Shown in pieces: positions 12,801-21,587 of a DNA stretch of 64,000 bases. Numbering within the stretch: position 1 is the first letter of the stretch; every line of letters starts with the position of its first letter. The stretch spans positions 18,299,683 through 18,363,682 of the forward strand of contig CM057169.1 of assembly GCA_029962745.1 (NCBI GenBank). The letters are read 5' to 3'. The notes under the pieces are model-generated. The model made no database searches. It was not told the DNA's origin and saw nothing but the letters and a program-made list of their open reading frames with translations. This stretch comes from Echinometra lucunter. Its lineage: Eukaryota > Echinodermata > Echinoidea > Camarodonta > Echinometridae. The translations under genes and the position numbers were made by a program.

Positions 12801-15800
12801 AACTTTGGTAAAACTACAAATAACAAAATGAAATATAGATTTCATCTGTTAACCACTATCCCATGACACTACATTTACCATATAAATGGTGAGAACGCAA
12901 CTTTGCTAAAACTACAAATAACAAAATGAAATATAGATTTCAACTGTTAACCACTATCCCATGACACTACATTTACCATATAAATGGTAAGAATGCAACT
13001 TTGCTAAAACTACAAATAACAAAATGAAATATAGATTTCATCTGTTAACCACTATCCCATGATACTACATTTACCGTATAAATGGTAAGAACGCAACTTT
13101 GCTAAAACTACAAATAACAAAATGAAATATAGATTTCATCTGTTAACCACTATCCCATGATACTACATTTACCATATAAATGGTGAGAATGCAATTATGT
13201 TTTTAAAAAATAAGAAAATAAAATATAGATTTCATCTGTTTACCACTATCCCATAATTCCGCATTTACAGGGTATTCAATGTAGTGCAAATGAGATTAAC
13301 CCATTAAAGGGAAAGTCCACCCTAGAAGTTTCACTGTTTCAATAAAAGGAGATCAATTTGAACAGCATTTTAAAAAAGAAATGAGCAAAATTGGACAAAG
13401 AATAAGAAAATTACACTCATTTACATTTTCTAGTAAATTACTCTCGGCTCTGCAAATTGGCAACACGGATGACATCATATGCGAGCAGGTCTCCATTCAC
13501 TTTGTACATGAAATTTCACATTTTCTCAATTTTCTTGGAAGTTACACATTTTCTTACCCCATAGTCAAAGTATGTTATGTAAAAAGCCATTCTTCTGAAC
13601 AAACATTGATTATGGGGGTTAGAAAATGTGTAACTTCCAAGAAAATTGAGAAAATGTGAAATTTCATGTACAAAGTGAATGGAGAGCTGCTCGCATATGA
13701 TGTCATCAGTGTTGCCAATTTGCAGAGCCGAGAGTAGTTTACTAGAAAATGTTAATGAGTGTAATTTTCTTATTCTTTGACCGATTTTGCTCATTTCTTT
13801 TTTAAAATGCCGTTCAAATTTATCTCCTTTTATTGAAACAGTGAAACTTCTAGGGTGGATTTTCCCTTTAAAACTATGTATAGGCCCGAGGTAATTCGGG
13901 CAAGGGTCTAAGGAAAATGTGTGTTATACTGAAATAAAATCGTGTGGGTTAAAGATGAATAATAATGATAATGAAAATGATAATAATAATAGCAATAATA
14001 AGTCTTGAATTAGAAAGAGAAGTGTACAATGAGAAGAGGACTTGTTTAATACCACATAAAACAGATGACCCTAGATTTCTGGAAGAAGTCCAGTTGCTGT
14101 TTAATATACCAACAGAACATCAAGTTGTTTAAAATGTGATGATAATAATAATAATCAATAATAATATAATAATAGTAATAATAATAGGCAATTGTATGGC
14201 GCTGTCTATCTAGAATTAGAAATAATCTATACTGAGTCGCACAAGAAAACACAGAAGAGATGAAAGAGTCCAGATGAATGTCCATGTGTCAAGTATAGTA
14301 TTGTTAACCATTCGTGACGGGAATTATTTAAAACCTAATTTGACCAGCTTTTATTCTTCAAATTGGCAACACCAATATTCTTATTTTATTGCTACATTTT
14401 TCTTATAAAACGTCATGTATCTTAAATGAATATAAATTGACAGAAATTATGAGAAGTCAAAAGTTGCCAATTTGCAGGGGAAAACGGTGATTTTAAGCCT
14501 TTGATCACATTACCAATTTAAGGATTTTAATGCTTATTTTCCTTTAAAAAATTTTCAGCATCAAACAACGAATAATGACGCAACCAAAATGGGCACAGTT
14601 TGTGTAGAATTTTTTGCTCTTTCTGCTCCTGTATTTGGTATGATTTTTAGGGCTTTGCATCAAAATATATTAGGCCAAACCACAAAATGTGGACCTCTGT
14701 CACGAATGGGTTAAAAGAGATGTAGGATTTCAGCTTTCAGACAAAGATGAGAAAATACACAATCGTGTAACAAGTCATAGAAAATATAAAGGAATGTATT
14801 TCCATTTTCCCTCATTGGTAATGTAAGCCCTAATTCAGTCAATAATACATGCAGTTGAACGGCTGAGATTAAAGGTGACATGCCACTTTTGGAGGAAGGT
14901 GGTAAAATGAATCTGGTGTGGTTCTGTGGATAACAAATTCATGTCAAAGGTCAATGTAAACAGGGAGAAAAAAAACCCTACATGTATTTGATATCATTTG
15001 AGGTACTAAACATTAAAAATTCAAATATATTCCAAATATGTTGATATGGCCTATGGCAGGTGATAGTATGATTTAAAACAGGGGATTCACTTTTGCACTT
15101 TCTTCAGAATCCTAGTTAAAAGGATTGCTTGAAGAAGCGCATTCGGCTGCAAATTCGGGGTAGGAAGTGATCATTGGTATGCTTTGAAAAAAAAGTTGAA
15201 AAGCAAATTATTAGCTCTTAATCCTTGCTATGCAGCCTCTCAAAACTTAAACACATACATGTATAAGAGCTTAAAAGCTTTGGATAATAGGAGCTGCAGA
15301 AGCTGGGGGCTGCAGTCCCCCACAACTTCGGCTATAAAAACCCCCTATTAATTGTAAAAATTTAATACCGGTATCTATATTGTAAATTGCTTGTTTCATA
15401 GGCTTGCAAAACCTTAAAAACCCAAAGGCTTAAGGGGGCTCTGCCACCTGAACCCCTGCCAGGGGCCCTATATACAGCTCGCATCAGCCCCTGGACTGTT
15501 TGGGTGTCGGCTCCTCCCCACTCCAAAAAATGTTCCGCAGCCCCTGCATTATGCTTTACAAAGTGAAATGAAAGTTTTGGCCTTGGCTATCTTCAATTCT
15601 GAATCCTGTCTTTAAAGTACCTAAATTTTGTGTGTAAACTAATGCATGCAATTCAATTTAGTATGGTGATGCTTTTAAAAGTATGAAGAATATAAAAGAT
15701 TGAGAGTTCACAAGATGAATAAAAATATTAACCAAATGAGTCCTATGACTATGTATACACTCAGATTTTATTTTAGTAGCATACTTTTCTTTACAAATGC

Positions 15801-18800
15801 TGCATACAAGCTTTTTTCCAAAAACTATCTCGCAGTCCATCTTCAATACAATGGGCACAGAGGAAAAGAAAGTCAGCTATAAAAGTAAGTCAGCTAAAAA
15901 AGTCACTCCAATTTCTCTCTACATTTTGGGTACATGTGCATTCCACTCAACTAAAAAGGTAAGAAAGATTTCTCATAAGGCGAGGGATTTGGCAATAAAA
16001 CCGAAGGCAAACATCACCGTCCCGTATCTTTATGGATCAACGGAAACGATTCAAGAGCACTCCGTCTTTAATGAAGCATGCGAGCTGGCCAATATCTATT
16101 GATGGCGCAATCAGAAGAATTTGTATTCGGCACGACATCCGGCGAGAAAGCAGGTGTGTCGACAGAGAGTGGGGCGAGGGGGGAAACGACCGGAGTTTGT
16201 TTTGGGCTTTCGGGGTGGTATAATAGAAGATGAGAGAACACAGCCATAGGTGCATGTCTGTATTTCTTGGTGTGAGTTTAAAGGGGCAGGTGTACACACT
16301 GAAAAGAGCTCAGATCTCTAATGGGGTGGGATGTTTGGAAGTTCTCCTTATACTGGAGTGCATGTTTGTAATGGGAGACAGGTGCTATCCCATTTCTGAT
16401 GATGATCTTCCTTTGTACTATTCAATCAATCTTATTTTCTTAATTCTCTATGCTGAATCAGTCCAGTTTTCTTAAGTGAAGGTGCCGTGGTACTGTGGTT
16501 CATTCACCAGACTCTCAGTCAAAGGACCGAGGGTTCAGAACACTCTCCAGGGAGAGGAGACAGTGCACCTTATGTGTGGAACAGATCGAGATCAAATCAA
16601 ATGATCAAATACACGTAAAGCACTTCGCGGGAAAGTAGCATCAAGCCTAATATAAATGTAATCATTATCATTAAATTATTATCATTTTATTAATGGGAAG
16701 TTTTTACAGAATATAAACAAGAGAAATGGATCTATAAGTCAAAATAGATCATAACAATCATTCATCTCTTAGTGTATTAAAAGGCTCCTACATCCAAAAT
16801 GCAATTAAGATGCACACAATATGCACTGTTTCTTTTTTTGACCATTTCTGTAAATATCAACTACACCTACACTACCTTTAAAGAGAATTTTCAGGCATCA
16901 ATTTGCATTCCATACCTACATGTATGATAAGCCATACCTTTTACCAACAGCACATGAGCAAATCATACTGTTTATCTTCGAAGACCTTAGGTGACTGGGG
17001 ATAACCTACGAGTCATGACAGATGGGTAGCAATTATCATACAGGAAAGTAGTGGACTTTTGCTGGGTAATGCCCCTGGTGGGAAATGCTGTCTGTCTTCT
17101 CCTTTCCTCCCAAGCAAAAAAAAAATATATATTCACCAAAACAAAAGAAGATATAGGAATTCACTAAGAAAATAAATAGACAGGAATTTAAAAACTGACT
17201 GTTAGAACTGCTTAATGAAATGGAAATGGAAATTGAATGGGAAACGGTAATGAAACAGAAATAGAGAACCTGATAATCTATTTAACTTTGAGTAAAAATT
17301 CCTGAAATTTGAAACTGCATTGAAAATGTAAAGTGATGAGGAAAATGCAAATGAAAATAAAAATGAATTGGAATGGGTATGGAAATTGAAATAGAAATGG
17401 TAATAGAAATAGAAATTGAAAAAGAAACGAGAAATAGAAATAGAAATGGAAAAAGAAACAAGAAATAGAAATAGAAATAGAAGTAGAAAAAGGAACAGAA
17501 ATAGAAATACATGGAGAAATAGAAAAACATAGAGAAATTGGAATAGAAACAGAAATCGGAATTAAAACAGAAACAGAAATATAAATACACAGAGAAATAG
17601 AAATAGAAACATAAAGAATGTCTTCATCATTCAGGTTAAAACATTCTGCAATTCTTTTTTCCCAATAATTACTTCATCCCCATTCACTCCCATTGTGCCT
17701 AATACCAGTAACCCTTCTTTTGTCGTCCTACACGTACATGTACATTCAGGTCTATGTTTCTGGAATGTACTAGTAATTAAAGCATGGGAGATACATGAAT
17801 GCATGCACTATGTATCGAGTGAGTGGGAGAACGATTGTGTCTAATCTATACATCGTCACTAATTGAGTGTTGTAACACAACCAGCCGAGTCAATGAACTG
17901 TCTCGAAATAGCACGCCGGTTGGACGGCTGGGAAATGGAGAAAGGCCCGCCGCATGTCTTGGGTGGATTATTGATATAGTTCCCTAAAAGTCCTTGACCG
18001 ACACGAAACACGGCTAACGCAGAAGCTGGGGCTGGGGATGAAACATAAATTATAACACCCATATCGTCATGTTAAGAGGGAGCATCGTTTAATCAATATT
18101 GCTACGAGGAATGCATCATAATGGCAGGAAAGGGGTCTAGAAAAGTGGGATAGGTATCTGGGGAATATATCTAGTGAGCGTTGCATATAGGGCCTTCGTT
18201 AACCTCCTTTTAAGGTGACTGAAAGCTCACACAAGGATTCCTTAAACAGTTGGAATGTACAATCTATCTTCTCTTCAGTCAATTTCCCAGAGAGAATACA
18301 TGTACAGGTAATACCAAAATCACAATGTATTTTTTCTTCTTTCACTTCAACATCTCTTATATGCTGATTCCTATTTCTAAAAGAAAAATAATCTTTTTAC
18401 CATCTAAGCCCTTATCTAGTAGCCAGAATCAAACAGGCATACTTGGGCATGCAATCAAGAAAATGAATATGAAACAAGAAAAAAAAAATGCCATAAGAAA
18501 ACGTCTAATTTTTGACAGGAATTACATTTTTTAAAAGCTGATTTAAACAGGAAATAAAAATCCTTAAATATACCAGGAGGAAAAAAAAAATTGTATGAAC
18601 TGAATATGAATAAATTTTCAAAACATGATTCAATAAGGAAGAATTTCACAAAGCACAAGCAGGATCTTCGGTTCTGGTCAGTGGCGGCACCAGGATTGTT
18701 AAAGTGGGGGGGGGGGGCAAATGGAGGACAAAAGAAAATGTTGGGGGGGGGGGCAGGGGCAGTCAATTTTTTTTTTGCGAGTATGGAAAAATTGAACATG

Positions 18801-19678
18801 AAGTGCGAGTTTTAGTCGCCGGCGCAAATCCACTTTGAGGAGTGGGGGGGGGGGGATAATTGAATTTTTGGATTACATTTTTTTTCCTCTTACACACATT
18901 TTAATATCAATTTTGCGAGCGAGCGAACAAAAAATAACCGCTTTTTTGGTTTTTAATCGCATTTTCGAATAGATATTCTGAAATATGATGAGCGAGCGAG
19001 CGAGCCAAAAATGGCTATTTTTTTCTTGTTTTTAATCGCATTTTAGAAAAGAAAATTTAAAAATATGACGAGCGAGCGAACCAAAAATAACCACTTGAAT
19101 ATGATGCTTATGACAACATCTACTTATTTACAAATTACTGTATAATTTTTCTTTTCAGTCCTCAAAATTTCTGGGGGGGGGGCAACTGGGGGGGGGGGCA
19201 AAGCTTCTGAGTGGGGGGGGCAAATGCCCCCATGCCCCCCCCCCCCTTGGTGCTGCCACTGGTTCTGGTCCTCTTTTAAAATACTACTCTGTATTTTTCC
19301 ACTGTATCTCACATACTGTGTTCTATTACAATCCAAATAACAAGAATCTGGTACATGAACAACACTGTAACATGACATGTTACCCTAGTGATGTCCAGAA
19401 CTGAAAAAAATAACAGACAGGTGAAACTCTGCAAAGCAAAATACATGAACACATGCAGTACATTGTCAGTGGTGTCAAGTAATTCTCTGGAGAAATGAAT
19501 TTCCATCCATTTCAAATACAACTTCAGAACAAGGGTTCATTACTACATCATCACCCAATTTTCTCCTCTTTCAAAAAAAGTGATAAAAACTTGACACCCC
19601 ATCAAAAACTTACCGCATGGAAATGGGATAGCCATGAGTGCGTCCAATGCTGTTGTAGGTGTAGCGTGTGGTATCCAT
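354..19678 (-). CDS. LHFPL-family tetraspan membrane protein, 5' two coding exons (partial gene)
   Basis: Two coding exons are visible: 19678-19614 and 868-354. The first ends in phase 2 and the second completes the codon (CG+A), so the frame stays open for about 193 codons. From residue 67 (MTISFG) the protein matches the lipoma HMGIC fusion partner-like family: a first membrane span at about 70-96 ending in MPYW, an extracellular loop with FRRCNYP and a later Cys (FDCGHY), then a second span (WKICTIVIGL) ending in the LLACCMRDLV stretch. It most resembles LHFPL1/LHFPL6, not LHFPL2-5. Family members are four-span membrane proteins of the claudin/tetraspan type. Spans 3 and 4 must lie beyond the left edge. 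The 66 residues before MTISFG are unusual for the family, so translation could also start at that internal Met. The 18.7-kb intron is full of mobile elements. Confidence 0.85.
995..1256. repeat. Diverged copy of a dispersed repeat also at 49.1-49.4 kb
   Basis: The block around CCACTTATG..TAATGAACG..CATTAATGC..TCAA..TCT, followed by AAGAGAG, recurs at about 49166-49226. Here the terminal inverted repeats have decayed. Confidence 0.5.
1708..1779. repeat. Homopolymer hairpin: T-run/G-run facing C-run/A-run
   Basis: A run of T then a run of G (to about 1730) is followed 20-odd bases later by a run of C then a run of A (to about 1779). The two blocks are exact complements and could fold into a stem. 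Confidence 0.7.
2215..2316 (+). repeat. Possible non-LTR element 3' end with (CAAT)n tail
   Basis: AATAAATACCTTT runs straight into six CAAT/TCAA repeats, the type of microsatellite tail that ends many invertebrate LINEs and their SINE partners. No coding remnant is recognisable upstream. Confidence 0.35.
2425..2530. repeat. Fragment of the GCTGC-ended repeat found whole at 15.3-15.5 kb
   Basis: Shares the blocks AGGCTTGC, CTCTGCC.CCTGAA and CTCCAAAAAATGTTC.GCAGC with 15402-15548. Only the right half is present. Confidence 0.55.
2531..3762. other. Intronic sequence, nothing recognised
   Basis: AT-rich DNA within the LHFPL-like intron. I see no coding, RNA or repeat signal beyond short A/T tracts. 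Confidence 0.5.
3763..3938. mobile_element. Tc1/mariner-like MITE
   Basis: A 172-bp element bounded by TACAGTGAAAC at the left and GTTTCACTGTA at the right: an inverted terminal repeat flanked by TA, the Tc1/mariner target site. It is too short to code for a transposase. Confidence 0.7.
3939..6646. other. Intronic sequence, nothing recognised
   Basis: AT-rich DNA of the LHFPL-like intron. Notable only for a poly(G) tract near 5681-5694 and short C/G-rich patches. The open frames at 4882-5178 and 4916-5158 overlap on opposite strands and show no family features. Confidence 0.5.
6647..7061 (-). mobile_element. TTAA-flanked MITE, copy 1 of 5
   Basis: Bounded by TTAA, with inverted ends related to CCCATTCGTGACAG (left end here reads CTCATTCG). 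The interior is the same roughly 380-bp sequence as the other four copies, in opposite orientation to copies 2, 4 and 5. TTAA plus a C-rich tip is the piggyBac signature. No transposase is encoded. Confidence 0.85.
7062..8320. other. Intronic sequence with a GA-rich tract
   Basis: No gene is seen. A purine tract of (GA)n and related repeats lies at about 7936-8060, ending in an A-run. Confidence 0.5.
8321..8700. repeat. Tandem duplication, ~190-bp unit, two diverged copies
   Basis: CTTTTATTGCT..CT, AGTCAGTTTGC and GTGACAAATAGATA recur at about 8331/8519, 8359/8549 and 8381/8571, a constant offset of about 190 bases. Confidence 0.75.
10030..10311 (-). mobile_element. tRNA-derived SINE
   Basis: Read on the minus strand from about 10311 it starts with a tRNA-like head: a box-A-like TCTAGTGGATA, an anticodon-loop-like segment and a box-B-like AGTTCAAGTCCC. 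A non-tRNA body follows, whose left limit is uncertain. A TTAA MITE sits immediately against its 5' end. It lacks a clean cloverleaf, so it is not a functional tRNA. Confidence 0.6.
10312..10728 (+). mobile_element. TTAA-flanked MITE, copy 2 of 5
   Basis: Begins TTAACCCATTCGTGACAG and ends CTGTCACGAATGGGTTAA, an exact 18-base inverted repeat including the TTAA. This is the best-preserved copy and defines the family. Confidence 0.9.
11760..12480. repeat. Diverged tandem repeat, ~130-160-bp unit
   Basis: Repeated landmarks are TCAATAA..CA..., TTAAAGGTG.CATTCA, ATGAATGAAT and TTCACCTCTC, recurring near 11855, 11984, 12145 and 12284. A further copy is isolated at 14725-14920. Confidence 0.7.
12490..13264. 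repeat. 98-bp tandem satellite, about 8 copies
   Basis: GGT.AGAA.GCA recurs at 12496, 12594, 12692, 12790, 12888, 12986, 13084 and 13182: exactly 98 bases apart every time. Units are over 90% alike in the middle; the outer two are diverged. No open frame is maintained, so it is noncoding. Confidence 0.95.
13304..13871. mobile_element. Fold-back MITE with 260-bp near-perfect arms
   Basis: The left arm (13304-13563) and right arm (13611-13871) are near-exact inverted copies around a 47-base loop. The tips are TTAAAGGGAAA.TCCACCCT and its complement, again with TTAA outermost. The arms differ by only a few substitutions. Near-identical 92-aa open frames on both strands are an artefact of the palindrome. 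Confidence 0.92.
13960..14180. repeat. AAT/ATT-rich simple repeat
   Basis: Runs of AATAAT and ATAATA, interrupted, at about 13961-14000 and 14140-14185. Confidence 0.7.
14304..14714 (-). mobile_element. TTAA-flanked MITE, copy 3 of 5
   Basis: Same interior as copy 1 and the same orientation. The left tip has lost one base (TTAACCATTCGTGACG); the right tip is GTCACGAATGGGTTAA. Confidence 0.88.
14725..14920. repeat. Isolated copy of the 11.8-12.5 kb tandem unit
   Basis: Contains TTCAGTCAATAATACATGCAG and GATTAAAGGTGACAT in the same order as the array. The 98-bp satellite, hairpin MITE and TTAA MITE separate it from the parent array. Confidence 0.6.
15289..15548. mobile_element. Short repeat with GCTGC.GAA inverted ends
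   Basis: The left tip AGGAGCTGCAGAA and the right tip TTCCGCAGCCCCT are approximate inverted repeats. The right half is shared with 2425-2530. The superfamily is not assignable. Confidence 0.5.
15549..16480. other. Intronic sequence, nothing firm
   Basis: Overlapping open frames on both strands between 15658 and 16299 share no recognisable domain and lack splice-site support. The segment at 16000-16220 is more GC-rich than its surroundings. Confidence 0.4.
16481..16690 (+). mobile_element. tRNA-derived SINE
   Basis: A tRNA-like head (GGTGCCGTGGTACTGTGG as box A region; GAGGGTTCAGAAC as box B region) is followed by a unique body with AAAGCACTTCGCGGG and an ATTATTATC tail. Box B is mutated, so it is probably inactive. 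Confidence 0.7.
17205..17620. repeat. Purine-rich (GAAATA)n imperfect simple repeat
   Basis: About 400 bases made almost wholly of GAAATA, GAAATG and GAAACA hexamers. The complementary strand gives a Phe/Tyr/Ser-rich open frame that is an artefact of the repeat. Confidence 0.85.
17830..18200. other. GC-richer unique segment in the intron
   Basis: More GC-rich than its flanks and free of repeats. A minus-strand frame at 17859-18062 is open, but no splice sites fit it. It could be a conserved noncoding element; nothing here decides. Confidence 0.3.
18679..19261. mobile_element. hAT-type MITE with perfect 8-bp target duplication
   Basis: The left end CAGTGGCGGCACCAGG and the right end CTTGGTGCTGCCACTG form a terminal inverted repeat. 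GTTCTGGT flanks it exactly on both sides (18671-18678 and 19262-19269). The 8-bp duplication and CAGTGG tip are hAT hallmarks. Inside are several G-runs and three diverged subrepeats, each with a GAGCGAGCGA block. No transposase. Confidence 0.9.
19614..19678 (-). CDS. LHFPL-like gene, coding exon 1 with start codon
   Basis: ATG at 19678-19676 opens a 65-nt coding segment reading MDTTRYTYNSIGRTHGYPIS, then M and two bases of the next codon, followed by the donor GTAAGT. It splices in frame to 868 (CG+A gives Arg). The in-frame junction, strong donor, upstream CCAAT box and absence of any better 5' partner for the 868 acceptor support it. It is too short to appear as a long ORF. The alternative is that this is an unrelated leader and translation starts at 735. 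Confidence 0.7.
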
Positions 19679-19771
19679 GTTGAGTGACAAGTGTTCTGAA
19701 GTTCCTCAAAGCTACACTTTCGACAAGTTCTTTTTCATGATGTTAAAGTTATGGCGGTGGATGCTGATTGG
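19679..19771 (-). promoter_or_regulatory. Likely promoter and 5' leader of the LHFPL-like gene
   Basis: A CCAAT box in good context (CACCAATCAGC) lies on the minus strand at 19771-19767, about 90 bases upstream of the start codon. No TATA element is seen. The intervening bases would be the core promoter and short 5' UTR. Confidence 0.45.
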
Positions 19772-19859
19772 TGAAGAGTTTTGTTTTATCAGTAAACGAA
19801 CACCACAAGAGTGAGAGTTGTACTTGTACATGTGTTCCTCAAACGAAATTGATGTCTTG

Positions 19860-21587
19860 CTGATTATTCTTTGTTTTTTTGCAGCACTTATCCTTCCATA
19901 TAAATCCTGTCAGTGTCTCTAAAGTATTCCTTCATTTCTCCTCAGCTTCGATTTATAACCCTGCAAAGGTCATTATAATCACTGTAAAGATCTTTCACAA
20001 CTGTAACAACAAAGACCAGACTATTAAAGGCACTGAATCATGCTTGATTCAATATAAATCAATACATCTCCGATGGGAAAGGCATCATAATGCACAAAAT
20101 ATTAATCAAACTGCAGTAAAAAAAAAAAATCTCAGTTATAATGGGTGACAACAAGTCCCTAAATCAACACAGCCTATAACTTTCCAGACACCATGAGAAG
20201 CTACATGAAGCTAATGTCGAACTGTCACTTGGAAAGAAATGGACACACGAGTACCAATTCCCAAGTATCACTATCAGGGTTTGAATGAATGAATTTTTGC
20301 AGTTGGTTCTCTTTTGAGATATGATGCCAGCCTAATCCAATGCCTGAAATATTAAATCTGATATCAACAAGTCAGAAACACCATGCGGTCAGCTCCACAT
20401 ATCCTTGGGCCACAATAATCTAATGAAAAGAAATCAAACAGACCACCGCTACCACAAAACCGGAAAAACCCCATTGACAAAACTATTGTTACCAGGCCTG
20501 ACACAACATTTCTCAAAAAATGGACAAAAGCAAAGCCATGAAAAGCCTCTTTGGGCTACTACAGTACATTTTTTCATCAGAAATTAATTTCTTTAATCTC
20601 TTAATTCATTACAGAAAGGAAGTCTTAAATGTCAAAATATATGCAACAGAATTATTGATCAACAGTTGGATATAATCACATCATAAAAAGAAACCAGGAC
20701 AATCATATCAGTAGAAAATCACTAAAGCACTACCTCTGCAGCAGGTACTGAGATCCCATAGAAAGGGAATGCAGTTTCCATTTTTAAAACTAGATTTGTA
20801 ACGAAATTTATACAAAAACATAAAAATCAAAAGAGTTCTAGCAAATTTTGTAGACAGAAAAGTTATCTAAACTTAAATAATTTGGGGAAGATTAAACACC
20901 TGACTGCGAAGAGAAAAATCGATAAGCATGTTTCCCGCCTTATTACAAACTTCCCTTTACCCTCCTCCAATACTCATCAATGATCAATATTGTTGATAGA
21001 ACCCCTGAGTCACAGTGCCAGAAAATAACAACCGGTCAGACAATAACCTTTACAATACCTTATTAGATTGAAGTAATCTCTCCATTGTAAGGTGTGCTTG
21101 TTAAAATCACCAGATGGATCGGAAAAAATCAAAGTGAAGAGGGGCGGAAACACCAGAACACTTCAGATTTGCAAAAATCTATACTTGTGTATTTTAAGTA
21201 TTCTGCAGCTTCCTGTCAAAGTCTCAAAGAGTATACAAGAAGCCCTCTAAAAGAATATTGAAATAATGCTCTTATTACACAGCTTTCTTATTCAAATAAT
21301 TTGATGGACTGGAATGAATCAGAGTGAGAATGAAAAAGAAACACTTTAGCAGTTCCACAAATTCATCGAAATCTTTATAGTTGTAGGTACATGTATCTTC
21401 AGATCACTTCAAGCTCCACAAAGAACATCTGTCAGGACATGACAGTAACCGTCACAATTAAAAGAACATTGTAGAGATAATCCTGAAATCACAGGGTTTG
21501 CCTGCTCAAAGCATCAGATGCATATATCATGGTGAAAGTGAAACAGTTCACACCAAAACAGTTCCATAACAAGGCAAACGCCAAGCG
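19860..21587. other. Intergenic sequence, nothing recognised
   Basis: AT-rich and without convincing exons. The frames at 19879-20148 and 20405-20587 show no family features. Confidence 0.45.

Noticed and set aside
13381..13794. Near-identical 92-aa proteins on opposite strands
   Set aside because: They come from the two arms of a fold-back element. No domain, no start context, no splice sites.
16481..16580. Possible functional tRNA gene
   Set aside because: Box A and box B are present but box B is mutated and a SINE body follows; the acceptor stem does not pair.
17282..17590. Phe/Tyr/Ser-rich 102-aa frame
   Set aside because: It is the complement of a (GAAATA)n simple repeat.
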